Part shown: in pieces, positions 42,085 to 52,877 of the stretch | Numbering within the stretch: the first letter of the stretch is position 1 | How the letters are laid out: every line of letters begins with the position of its first letter | Source: Argyresthia goedartella | Lineage: Eukaryota; Arthropoda; Insecta; Lepidoptera; Argyresthiidae | Assembly (NCBI GenBank): GCA_949825045.1 | Contig: OX463807.1 | Coordinates: 12,549,501-12,613,500 of the forward strand | DNA: 64,000 nucleotides | Reading direction: 5' to 3' | Notes under the pieces: model-generated | The model's input: only the letters and a program-made list of their open reading frames with translations | The model's database searches: none | What the model was told of the DNA's origin: nothing | Program-made: the position numbers and the translations under genes

Positions 42085-44895
42085 CACTTAAATATTTCCC
42101 ATCAAAACATGCAGGGGCTACCTGGCAATTATTAAGAAATAATTCTAATACAAGTTGTATTAGAATTATTTCTTAATCATTCAGACACCGATGTTATTTG
42201 TATTACAGAACACTGGTTAAAGGAAAATATGATGTCTTTTAACATAAATAATTACAAAATTATCAGTTGTTACAATAGAAAGACGCTGATAGAGGTGGTT
42301 CTTTAGTAAAAAATAATATTAAGGTGAAACAACGGAAAGATATTCTTGCACTTACTGTAGAAAGACAAATAGAGGTATCCTGTGTTGAGTTGGATAGCCA
42401 TATTATTGTTTGTGTCTACAGACCTCCGAGAGATGAAAACGGCCATGGCAATTTTGAAATATTCGAGAAAATTATGGAGGATGCCCTCATTAAACTTTGT
42501 AATAGCAGAAAAAAGTTAATTATTTGTGGCGATTTTAATGTAGATTTGCTTGTAGATACAACATTGAAACAACGATTAATAACTCTGTTCAAATCACTTA
42601 ATTTATGTCTAGAGCCGACTAGAATTACACTTACCAGCCAAACTTGCTTAGATAACGTTTTTTGTGACTGTGCATTCACAAGTAAAAATGTAATTAACTG
42701 CCTACCCTCCGATCACAGTGGTCAAACAGTTTCATTCCCAATTGCCAGTAAAAATAGGACTGATCCATCATTTTATAGGCCTATTACATCCCATAGACTA
42801 GAGACGTATATGAAAAAGTTAGATATAAATTTGCCAGTACCGGATTTTGATGAACAGAACCCAAACAAAATCTACTCAGACTTCTTCAACATTATTCAGA
42901 CAGAATTCAGACTGGGCAACGTTTGGAATTCATAAAAGTAGAGTTATCTTATATGACCTTTATGAACAAAAAACCTATAAGTTTGATCGAAAATTTCATG
43001 ACTATGTTAAAAAATATTCCAAAACTTGAAAGTTTTGGAACTTGAAAGGTGGTTTGTAGAACTGCAAAAACTTTACACATTAGTAGAAAAATTCTAAATT
43101 CAAATAATAGAATGAAAACACTTTGGCAAATATTAAACGGCGAAACAGGCAAAGTTATACCAAGGGACAATGATTTCTGCCTAAAGATAGGTGATGATGT
43201 TGTTAAATCCAGCGCTGATGTTGTTGGAGCTTTTGAAACATTCTTCACCAATGTACCCTTACTCATAACAGACCGTCTAAATTCATCTCCATATGAAGCA
43301 GAGACTTTATTTAAAAATAACACTAGCGTCAGTAATGTAAATTTAAAATTTCATTATGTATATCCCCAGGACATTGTCAAAACGTTTAAATTACTTAACT
43401 TAAAAAATACGGAAGACCTGTGGTGTATATCAGTCAAAGTCATTGGTTCAGGAATTCTAGTTATAGCCCCACACTTAGCTTATATATTCAATAAATGTGT
43501 TGACGATGGGGCTTTTCCAGACCTCATGAAACACAGTAAACTGGTACCTCTGTTCAAGCCGGGAGATAAGGGTGATCCTTCAAATTTCAGACCAATATCT
43601 GTTCTTCCAAAACTAAGTAAAATATTTGAAAAGATTATATTCAATCTAATGCTCTCACACTTCAACCGTACAAACCAACTCCACGCCAAACAATACGGTT
43701 TCACTAGGGGTAAATCGACGACGGATGCAGGTATTACCCTTATATCTCATATTTATTCTGCATGGGAGGCCGCACAGGATGCTGTCGGAGTTTTTTGCGA
43801 CCTGTCGATGGGGTTTGATTGTGTTGATCATATCACGCTATTAATTAAATTAAATTATTACGAAGTTAGAAATGAAGCGTTGGATCTACTAAGATCGTAC
43901 CTAAGCAAAGGAATTCAAAAGGCACAAGTAAACGGCGTTAAATCTGATGGATCGGGTGTAAAAATTGGCGTTTCACAAGGTTCCATATTAGGCCCTTTCT
44001 TATTCCTGGTATATTTTAACGATCTGCCTTTCATGGTGGAGAAATTAACTGACATAGTGTTGTTTGCTTATGATACTTCGATGGTCTTCAAAATTGAAAG
44101 ACAAAAAGGAGATTTTGATGATGTTAATGGTGTATTGTTTTTAACCTGGAATTGGTTCACAGTTAATAATTTATTGTTAAACGCTGGTAAAACCAAGTGT
44201 ATCAAATTCTCACTTCCAAATGTCAAGCAAGTTGAGACCAGTTTAGTGTTAGACAGCAGCACGTTAGAATTAGTAAATGATGCGAAGTTTCTTGGAATAA
44301 CCATTGATAGCAAATTGCAGTGGGGACCCCGCATAGATAAATTAGCTGGTAAATTAAGTTCCGCGGCTTACGCTGTTAGGAACAGCAGACAAAGCACGGA
44401 TGTGCTACATCTAGGCTAGTATATTTTAGTTACTTTCATAGTGTCATGTCCTATGTTATCTTGTTGTGGGGGAAAGCAGCGGATATTCAAACTATTTTTA
44501 TTTTACAGAAAAGAGCTATTCGAGCAATTTATAATTCAAAACGAACAGACTCCTTAAGAGAGCTTTTTAAAGAAATTGACACACTAACTGTAGCTAGTCA
44601 ATTTATTTTCGAAAATATAATGTATGTACGCAAGAACCTTACAACATTTACCAAACTTAGCGATAGCTGCAATGTTAACCTAAGAAATAATCACAGACTG
44701 TGTGCGCCCCGGTTTAGACTCGCGAAGGTTAGCAATTCTTTTAAGGGTCAGTGCATTCTCTACTATAATAAGATACCTCTGGAGATTTTGAAATTGCCAT
44801 TTGAGCAATTTAAAAAGCATGTTAAAGCGACTTTGTCGAAAAAGGGATATCACAATGTTCGAGATTACCTAAATGACAGGACTGTATGGGGTTAA
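42085..44895 (+). pseudogene. LINE B ORF2 (plus copy), endonuclease and RT with lesions
   Basis: The endonuclease begins near 42085 (LNISHQNMQGL), is broken by the palindrome at 42131-42177, and continues through HSDTDVICITEHWL and frame changes to 42324-42905 (ICGDFNVDLL, TRITLTSQTCLDNVFC, LPSDHSGQ). About 55 bases present in the minus copy are missing near 42908. The RT is in another frame from about 43105 to 44419: LPKLSKIFEKIIFNLM, DLSMGFDCVDH, GVSQGSILGPFLFLVYFND, and LFAYDTSMVF. The catalytic FADD is FAYD here (Tyr at 44069-44071). A last frame change near 44405-44440 precedes the C-terminal 44446-44895 ending DRTVWG. Confidence 0.9.
42131..42177. repeat. Perfect 23-bp inverted repeat with single-base centre
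   Basis: ATTAAGAAATAATTCTAATA plus CAA (42131-42153), G, and the exact reverse complement (42155-42177). It lies inside the endonuclease coding region of LINE B and breaks its frame. Confidence 0.95.
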
Positions 44896-45062
44896 TCTAG
44901 TTCAACACAGACCTCACTGTTAATAATTTTGTAATGATTTATTATTGCCTGCTTATTAAATAAAAAAAAAACATAATTGTATTAGTTAAGCACAACCTAT
45001 TTTTTTTTGCTAAGTATATGTAAATATTTACAGTAATAAAGTACTTTGACTTTGACTTTGAC

Positions 45063-46439
45063 TTCGGCCATTCGGGTCTACAATGACTAATAAATAACTT
45101 ACACTTCCCATATTAATATTACTATTTGTTTTCAATATCATATATATTTACTGTATCGAGGGCTAGAAATCTATATCTACGCAGAGAACAACAAATCTCA
45201 GAACGTTGTTTACAGAGACGTATTGCAGTAGATTTCTGGCTCTCAGAATTATTCAAAATTATTTATTTTTTGTAGATATTTACAAAACTACACAACTACA
45301 TACATTTCACATACAAAAGATAAAAGAACATAAAATTGTATGCTGCTAGCGTTTGGTTTTCAATAAGGTTTTGTACGGACCCAAGGTGAAAAGAGTTTCC
45401 ACGCCTACATTCACGAGTTTTTAACGAGCACACAATCACTCCCCTCAGTCAACCGTCCATTATGTACTAAACTACAATGTTCGGTACTTCAAATAGTTGC
45501 CAGCGTATCATTTAAGGCGCCCGACCGGACAATAGTCGGTAATCAATAAGAGACGCCTGTAGGCCTTTGTCCGCCAAATGTGAGGGAATTAGCTATTTCC
45601 GTGGTGACGAAGACAAATTGTAATGGCTACACGCCGATTAATTACATCGCTTAACTGCCTTGTCGATACACAATCGTGGAGTGGAGCGATTCTTCTATTA
45701 GGCTGCAGGAAAATGTCAATAAAATATTTTCGCGTGGCCGGATCACGGCCTGTGAACTTTACTTGCTGAGAAATTACTATTATTATTGTTAGCATTTTTC
45801 GAATCACAATAAGAGTGATGGTTCCTTGACCTACACTCGTTAAATGTTTTATATGAATATTGTAAATAAATATGATTTTGCTTTAAAGTCGCGGTATGTA
45901 GTCAGACACGCAGTTACTGAATTTCGTGTTGAATGCTATCGCCTCCTTCAGACACTGTGAATTTCGTTTTTATGGATCGTTATTTCTATTGTTGTTTCCG
46001 GATGATTTAAAAACAGTATCACTTATTCGTTTTATTCCATGCGGGGCCATTAAAGCACAGTATGCACCTAAGTTCAGCAAATAGTTTAAAACTACAGTTT
46101 GGTTAGTATAAGATGATTTTAGTATAAGAGATTTGACTTCACTTATAATATAATTATAATTGTAATGTAATATAATTGTAATTAATCTTAAATTTTAACA
46201 AAGTCCCAACGTCTCGTGATCATATATACACTGTAATACAGTGCATTCGGCTCTACTCACAATAATACGAACTGATTTATTATTACTATTGAAACTAACG
46301 CTCCTTTAAAAACTTTCAATACTTACAAGCCCTTCCCCCTCGGATGTGAATAGAAGTGGACGTGTTTTCTGTCGTAGTTAATTTCTGTGGAATAAAATCA
46401 AAAATCTAAATTCAAAATTAACGTAACAAAGTACTAGGC
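45063..46439. other. Intergenic stretch between LINE B and LINE C
   Basis: No gene recognised. A loosely matched inverted repeat (AGAAATCTATATCTACGCAG near 45167 against GCAGTAGATTTCTGG near 45225) is the only structure noted. A 72-codon open frame on the minus strand at 45589-45807 has no recognisable feature. Confidence 0.45.
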
Positions 46440-46782
46440 GCACATCAACCACAAGGAGCCTCGGAGGTGAGAAATTCCCACTCTCACGCACACCTCGACC
46501 CATGTCACGCCCCGCATACTACATAGAAGACGGAAGGACCAACCATAGTGTGCACGACGTGTATGTTATCACTACCGGATTACCACTCTCATTGATAAAT
46601 AGATCAAATACCCCACCATACCACGCCCACAGGCGTTCCCGCAGTGACCGGACCACCTCTTGCAAACCAGTTTTTAAATTGATTGCTTAGCCTTACTGCC
46701 CGCTTATCACTGCCGCTATAGAATTTTGCCGTGCAAATAGGCCTACTTTTCTATTTGGCGCGCCGACGCGGGACCAGCAAAT

Positions 46783-47712
46783 ATGTATCATTCGCCAAAA
46801 TCAACGCAGCAAGGAGCTCAATCAAGATCTGAAAGTGACCTAATAAATTTAGAAAGTGAACTAACTACTCAACTGCACTCCCCTAAGGGTTTTATTACAC
46901 AAAGAGCTAAGCGTCCTAGGGACTCCAGTGACTCAAATCCTAGCGACTTCTCCGACCTCAAGGATGTGATACTGCGGATGATGTCCAGCCAGTCTGAACG
47001 GATGGACAACTTGGAAAAGCATATACTGGATATTAAAGGACAAACGACAAACATTGAGACCACAAATTCAGACATCGAAAAGGCAATGAATCACATTTCT
47101 GACCAAATGACATGTTTTGACGCAAAAATTGCGAAGTTGGAAAGGGAAAACAAGTCCTTATCAGCCGAAATTGTCACAGCACAGAGCAGAATTGACACCA
47201 TTGAACGATACATGACCAAATCATCAATAGAAATACGAGACGTACCTAAACAGAATAACGAAACTAAAGAGGTTCTGTACGGGATGATAACTCAGCTATC
47301 CAAAACCCTTAATATTCAATTTAACCGCAGCGACATTCGAGACGTTTCCAGATCCCCCTCCAAGAAAGAGCAACAACTTTCGACAGTTGTCGTTGAGTTT
47401 ACCAACACATTGACCAAAGCACAATATCTAAATATGGCCAGGGACTACAACAAAAAGAACAAGAACAACAAGCTGGACAACACACACCTAGGACTCCCGG
47501 AGCCAAAATCACCGATCTACATTGGCGAGCTGCTGACGCCTGCTGCAAAAAAGCTCTTCTACCTCACCAGAACCTTTGTAAAAGAGAGCCACTTCAACTA
47601 CTGCTGGACAACAGAAGGAAAAATCTTCATAAAAGAAAATAACGACAGTCCATATTTCCAAATTAAAAACGAAGCACATATACTGTCCCTAAAAAACCCT
47701 ATTTCTGAATGA
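46783..47712 (+). CDS. LINE C ORF1: coiled coil plus baculovirus-FP-like domain
   Basis: It starts at an ATG (MYHSPKSTQQGAQSRSES) and encodes 309 residues. Residues about 60-147 form a coiled coil (RMDNLEKHILDIKGQTTNIE, KIAKLERENKSLSAEI, SRIDTIERYM). From about 150, SSIEIRDVPKQNNETKEVL and later VVVEFTNTLTKAQYLNMARD, IYIGELLTPAAKKLFYLTR and HFNYCWTTEGKIFIKEN follow. I recognise this layout as the FP (25K) family domain shared between baculovirus FP proteins and many insect LINE ORF1s. The likely role is RNA binding and trimerisation in the retrotransposition particle. The relation to baculovirus FP is from memory of the family, not an alignment. Confidence 0.85.
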   Translation: MYHSPKSTQQGAQSRSESDLINLESELTTQLHSPKGFITQRAKRPRDSSDSNPSDFSDLKDVILRMMSSQSERMDNLEKHILDIKGQTTNIETTNSDIEKAMNHISDQMTCFDAKIAKLERENKSLSAEIVTAQSRIDTIERYMTKSSIEIRDVPKQNNETKEVLYGMITQLSKTLNIQFNRSDIRDVSRSPSKKEQQLSTVVVEFTNTLTKAQYLNMARDYNKKNKNNKLDNTHLGLPEPKSPIYIGELLTPAAKKLFYLTRTFVKESHFNYCWTTEGKIFIKENNDSPYFQIKNEAHILSLKNPISE

Positions 47713-48062
47713 CTACCCGATTGTCCTATTTTACTACGTAATTTTACTTATATTTTTAGTTACCTAAGATACTATTCAACTTACATTAAAACACAAAACA
47801 CACCTCAATTTACACAAACAAATAACAAAACAATGCTAATTCAGTACGTTAACATCAGACTGTCAATACCTACTTTACTTTCGACACTAAAATCCCACTA
47901 TCAATATTTTACCCAAAGAGACTGCAACACATATAGATTAATATATTTTTACACCAATTACCGGCTTCCTTACCAAAATAGTAAACATACAAGTATCGAT
48001 ACCCTCCTAACAATGCATTTCCAAATTTTTATTTTTCCGTGAACAAAATAAGCGACGATTTT

Positions 48063-50969
48063 ATGCAAAATCTAGATAACTTTTGTGTATCCACTGTCTT
48101 ATCCTGTACTCCAGAGCAAATCTATACGCATATTACAAAACCCAACAATAAACTTAAAATACTATCAATCAATATTCGCTCAATAAATTGCAACTTCCAT
48201 AGTTTTCTTACTCTACTCACACGATTAGACATAGACTGCGATATTTTAGTTCTGACAGAATGCTGGTTAAGTTGCCTTTCTAATTCTTACATACCTACGC
48301 TAGTAAACTATACCCCTATTTTAACAACTATGCATCAGAATCAAAGTGATGGTGTTATTGTTTATGTTAGGTCCGAACTCGCTCACACCTCAGAAGAACT
48401 TGATTTTAAAGGATCGGCTTCTGGGCTTCTATTGAAATTAGATTCTGATATAGCTATACTATGCATCTACCGCTCTCCTTCTAATTACAACATTGATTTA
48501 TTTTTAGAAACTTTAGACCAAATCATTCCAACACTATCATCATTTAAATCCCTAATTATAGCGGGTGACATTAACGTTGATATTATCCCATCTTCTCTGG
48601 ACTCACGCTCTCATAACTATCTTAGCCGCCTCTCATTCTATGGTCTACTGCCAGCACACGATCTACCTACTAGAGAAAATAGCTGTCTAGATCACCTAAT
48701 GCTTAGAACCCAATATCCATCACTCACTTTTATCCTCGACTCATACACAACTGATCATCGCCCAGTCCTCTTTATGCTTGACTCTAAACCTACACGAGAT
48801 AAGTCTCTGGGAACAATTTCTATTATCAACTATGATGGCCTTGATAAAGACATTGCACAACTTGACTTTGCTCCTGTCCATTCCTCTATTGATCCAGAGT
48901 CTGCTACAAATAATTTAATAACCAGTCTCTCTACAATAATAAATAAAAATACAACAGTTAAAACCATCTCCAAAAAGCAAAAAATTCTTAAGCCCTGGAT
49001 CTCTCCTGGACTCCTTCGATGCATGCGTAACCGCGATCATCTCCATAAACAGCATAAAGAGAACAAAGATAATGAGATTTTAAGATTAACTTACATCCGC
49101 TATAGAAACTTTTGTACAAAACTTTTGAAAAAAATAAAAAGACAGTATGATACAAACGAATTAAAAAAAGCTGGTAATAATAGCAAACGCTTATGGGATA
49201 CAATAAAAAGAATTTCAAACACCACAAAAACTAAATCCGTGCCTAGCCAACTTCTTTCTCCCACTCATTCTCCCAAACATTCATGTAACAAGGTTAATAA
49301 CTTTTTTGTTAATATCGGAAAAGCATTGGCTGATAATATTACAGGTTCACCTCATCCTACGGGCTGCAATGAACCCCCTCCTCAATTATCTAACATTCCT
49401 GGTTCTTTCGTCTTGCTGAACACAGACGAAAATGAAGTTATTGGCGCCATCAACTCCTTAAGACCCCTAGCTGCTACTGGCTGGGATGGTATTTCTCCAA
49501 CAATTATCAAAAGATACTCCTTAACTCTCGCCCCTATTCTTAGTCACATTTTCAATCTTTGCTTTCAAAACGGTTCCTTCCCTTCTGCATTTAAAAAGGC
49601 GATCATCCACCCTATCTTTAAAAGTGGAGATAGGTCATGCGCTACAAACTATCGCCCAATCGCTGTGCTCACTACCTTCTCGAAGCTCTTGGAACGCATT
49701 ATTAATAATAGACTTACCAATTACCTAGAAACGAATAATATAATCTCTCCCCAACAATTTGGCTTTCGTAAGAACATCTCTACCGTTGATGCAGTTCTAA
49801 AGCTAATGGATAACATTGTCAAAAACATAAACAGCAATAAGAAAACTCTCGCGGTGTTCCTTGACTTAGCAAAAGCTTTTGACACCGTACCGATCCCTAT
49901 TCTTCTAACCAAACTATATTCTATCGGTGTCAGAGGCATACAGCACAACTTATTCGAATCGTATCTTACGGGCCGATCACAAATGGTAAAAATAGGCCCC
50001 CACATGAGTGACGAATCGCAAATATCATACGGTGTACCGCAAGGTAGTATATTAGGGCCCACACTTTTCCTCATATTTATTAATGACATGTGTAACATAT
50101 CACTTGAAAATGGCACTATTATTACATACGCCGATGATACAGTTCTCCTTTTTAATGGCTCTAGTTGGGCCGATCTCCAAAATACAACTCAATCAGGTTT
50201 TAATGTTGTCGCCAACTGGCTTTCCGCACACTTTTTAACTTTGAACACTTCTAAAACAAAATTTATACCCTTTTCTCCCACTTCCGCCAATCAACCTAAA
50301 TTACCGATTGTTATCCAAGCTCACTCCTGTCACGATCCTCTATTGTGCCATTGCCCCTCCATAGTCCGTACTGACATAATTAAATACTTAGGAATCACGT
50401 TGGATAAACACCTGAACTTTAAAACCCACATTGATCTGCTTACATCTAGACTTAGGAAATTAATGTACGTATTCAAATCTATCCGCAACACTGCCCCTCC
50501 AAATGTAATTAAAACAATGTATTTTGCTCTAGTCCAATCTATAATTACTTATTGTATACCGTGTTGGGGTGGTGCCACTAAAACACACCTCAAACCACTG
50601 GAAGTTGCCCAACGCGGAGTACTAAAGGTGGCTACCAAACGTCCTATCCTCTACCCTACTACAAAATTATACAGTGACTGCGACGTCCTAACAGTCAGAC
50701 AGCTCTTTATTTACAACACCGTGATTCATCAGCATATCAATACACCCTTCTACGAAACCTCCAAACGTCGCAACGACTTAATTTGTAATATTCCCTTGCC
50801 AAAGCTTAGTTTTACAAAAAGGCATCACTTATATCTTGGTCCAAAACTTTATAATAAGATAAATAACATAAATTTTGTATTTAACAAACCCACATATGAA
50901 TGTAAAAAGAATGTGTCTACACTACTAAAAACCTTAACGTATGATGAAACAGAATTTTTTATAGTGTAA
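48063..50969 (+). CDS. LINE C ORF2: endonuclease and reverse transcriptase, intact
   Basis: The first ATG in frame is at 48063, giving 968 residues; the frame is open a little further upstream but only from a GTG. The endonuclease has LSINIRSINCNFHSFL, ILVLTECWL (Glu), IAGDINVDI (Asp-Asn) and TTDHRPVLFML (Asp-His). The RT has PLAATGWDGISPTIIKRY, YRPIAVLTTFSKLLERI, FLDLAKAFDTVP, GVPQGSILGPTLFLIFINDM and TYADDTVLLF with both catalytic Asp. The C-terminal region has a LLCHCPSI cysteine-histidine stretch and YLGITLDKHLNFKTHI. All key residues are present, so the protein could be functional. A relative with the same C-terminus lies at 11572-12202. Confidence 0.93.
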   Translation: MQNLDNFCVSTVLSCTPEQIYTHITKPNNKLKILSINIRSINCNFHSFLTLLTRLDIDCDILVLTECWLSCLSNSYIPTLVNYTPILTTMHQNQSDGVIVYVRSELAHTSEELDFKGSASGLLLKLDSDIAILCIYRSPSNYNIDLFLETLDQIIPTLSSFKSLIIAGDINVDIIPSSLDSRSHNYLSRLSFYGLLPAHDLPTRENSCLDHLMLRTQYPSLTFILDSYTTDHRPVLFMLDSKPTRDKSLGTISIINYDGLDKDIAQLDFAPVHSSIDPESATNNLITSLSTIINKNTTVKTISKKQKILKPWISPGLLRCMRNRDHLHKQHKENKDNEILRLTYIRYRNFCTKLLKKIKRQYDTNELKKAGNNSKRLWDTIKRISNTTKTKSVPSQLLSPTHSPKHSCNKVNNFFVNIGKALADNITGSPHPTGCNEPPPQLSNIPGSFVLLNTDENEVIGAINSLRPLAATGWDGISPTIIKRYSLTLAPILSHIFNLCFQNGSFPSAFKKAIIHPIFKSGDRSCATNYRPIAVLTTFSKLLERIINNRLTNYLETNNIISPQQFGFRKNISTVDAVLKLMDNIVKNINSNKKTLAVFLDLAKAFDTVPIPILLTKLYSIGVRGIQHNLFESYLTGRSQMVKIGPHMSDESQISYGVPQGSILGPTLFLIFINDMCNISLENGTIITYADDTVLLFNGSSWADLQNTTQSGFNVVANWLSAHFLTLNTSKTKFIPFSPTSANQPKLPIVIQAHSCHDPLLCHCPSIVRTDIIKYLGITLDKHLNFKTHIDLLTSRLRKLMYVFKSIRNTAPPNVIKTMYFALVQSIITYCIPCWGGATKTHLKPLEVAQRGVLKVATKRPILYPTTKLYSDCDVLTVRQLFIYNTVIHQHINTPFYETSKRRNDLICNIPLPKLSFTKRHHLYLGPKLYNKINNINFVFNKPTYECKKNVSTLLKTLTYDETEFFIV

Positions 50970-50998
50970 TATAATTGGTTACGTACTTATCCACTCAC

Positions 50999-50999
50999 A

Positions 51000-51092
<93 letters not shown>

Positions 51093-51118
51093 CACACGCA
51101 CACACACACACACACCAC
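50999..51118 (+). repeat. CT/CA microsatellite in the LINE C 3' UTR
   Basis: About seven CT units followed by long CA runs interrupted by CCTC, CAA and CGCA. It starts about 30 bases after the ORF2 stop. Confidence 0.97.
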
Positions 51119-51414
51119 ACAGCCTCAAACTGAGGCATGCAGCATGTTAGTTATTAAAATTTTATTCTGTGTCCTTCCTTCTGAGGAAACATTTTGTCAA
51201 GCACATTGTTTAAATTTAATTTTGTTTGTTCTTATTTTAATTATTGCTTGTATCACTTTTACTGCTTAAAACATGACGCCACCGAATCACTGTAACGATC
51301 CTCGTAAGAGGCACGGGCCTACTTAATCATAAATACAGGCTACCTGTTAGCCTAGTTATGATAGTAGTCGAAAAACTATCTCCTTGTTATGTATGTTTTT
51401 ACTATGAATAAAGA

Positions 51415-51446
51415 TTTATTATTATTATTATTATTATATTATTATA
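51415..51446 (+). repeat. ATT-repeat 3' terminus of LINE C
   Basis: About eight TTA/ATT units directly after the AATAAAGA signal, with one interruption. This is the usual form of a 3' end in CR1-like LINEs. Confidence 0.8.
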
Positions 51447-52609
51447 AAAGTTTCATTATTGTTTTTATTGTGATAAAAATGGATATCAAGGTTGTCTGTA
51501 CCAAAAGTATAATTAATTAATTGAAAACATTTTCCTAGGTTTTCTGAAATAAGAAGTTATTGAAGGGAAGCTTACAGATAACCTTTAATTTGATCACTCG
51601 CGCCACTCACGAGATTGCCAAGGACAATATTAATTAGCATCCACAAACAATTTAGCTAATGAGGACAGATGTAAGCACGGAGACTTGGTAGAGCGGGCCA
51701 ACTAATTTCGCGACTCAGACCGGAATGGTTCATAATAAAAGTAAATGGCGTTCCCCTCTCATAGCAGCCGACTGTCGTCGCCGCGCGCTCATTTTTGTAA
51801 TTAGCATTTTGGCTCTAAACGGCACTACTTAATTTGAAAACAAGGTGTGGAAGGTGTTGGAAGACGACAGTTAACGGTTCTATTAAGAATTTTACGGAAC
51901 GTTTAGGATTGACGCCTATGTTATTACTCGTTCTTCGACACTGGGCTTGATTGACAACTTATTGCATGGTTTTGGCGACGAAGAAATTGTAAGTTTATTT
52001 TTTGTTGGGCCTGAGGATTAACGCATCTGATAGAAAAAGACTTAACTGTGGATTATGATACACTTTCAGAGTAGTTTTTTTTAAACCCAACAGATGGCGT
52101 TTTGTTTGAACAGAAATGTGGAAGGCTGTTAATGAGGCCCTGTGGTCCTCTAGAATAGATTTTTTTAATTTTCAAATAAACTTAATTCTAGTACATAAAA
52201 CAACTCATAAAAACATGACATGTCCACGAGATTAATAGTGAGTAAGACAGTATGACGGCAGAGTATTGCTCCTACGGAATGAACGAGGAGGAAAATAGAC
52301 TCCAGCTTTAGTTACAAGATAGGTGTTAAGGTACTTCTTAAAGAAAAAAGTGCAGTAAAAAATGTTGAGTTAGCCTTTCTATCCAAAGATCCATATTTGT
52401 GTTCCTACATGTTTATTATATTTAGTATATGTATATGATTTTATACTTATTATATTTCATATTATATAATGTTGTATTATATGTAGTACTGCAGTCAATA
52501 GATTGTTTAAATATATGAATTTGATATTTATCATTTAATTTAGGATCCAAGAAGCTTTTTTATAAAACAAACATACCATCTTTGTTGTATTACGGTATTT
52601 TTTAATTTG

Positions 52610-52641
52610 TTCATATAAAGGTAACGTTACCTTTATATGAA
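52610..52641. repeat. Perfect 32-bp palindrome without spacer
   Basis: TTCATATAAAGGTAAC (52610-52625) is followed directly by its exact reverse complement GTTACCTTTATATGAA (52626-52641). Confidence 0.95.
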
Positions 52642-52877
52642 AAAAAATACTTCTTTCTGAGAATTTATGCTGCTCGTATATTCATTTGTTTACGTACATA
52701 ATATTCATTTAAGGTTATATCATTTGAAAATAAAACTGCATATTTCGTTTCGTTAAGTTCGATATCTTGTACTTGCAATGTATTTGTAGTAGTATCCATC
52801 AGTACCCATTGTTGAAATTTCAATATAAATAAATATTAGGTGTGTAAAAAAAGTTTCTTACTTTATGTGTGACTTTT

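Larger units (their letters stand above)
41216..45062 (+). mobile_element. LINE B copy, plus strand, 5'-truncated
   Basis: It has the C-terminal part of an SGNH-type ORF1, then ORF2 with endonuclease and RT, a 3' UTR with CAGTAATAAAGTACTTTGAC and a TTTGAC tail ending at about 45062. The left edge coincides with the head of the SINE-like element. It carries several deletions, stops and RT active-site changes. Confidence 0.87.
46440..51446 (+). mobile_element. LINE C, apparently full-length with both ORFs intact
   Basis: A GC-richer 5' UTR (from about 46440), ORF1 (46783-47712), a 350-bp spacer, ORF2 (48063-50969), a 3' UTR that contains a CT/CA microsatellite, AATAAA at 51407-51412 and an ATT-repeat tail to about 51446. 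The exact 5' end and any target duplication are not clear. Both ORFs are free of stops, so this is the best candidate for a recently active element in the window. The RT and endonuclease wording place it in the CR1/Jockey supergroup; the clade is not assigned. Confidence 0.85.

Noticed and set aside
50999..51118. Repeated short units that might suggest a CRISPR-like array
   Set aside because: They are simple CT/CA dinucleotide repeats with no spacers; the genome is eukaryotic.
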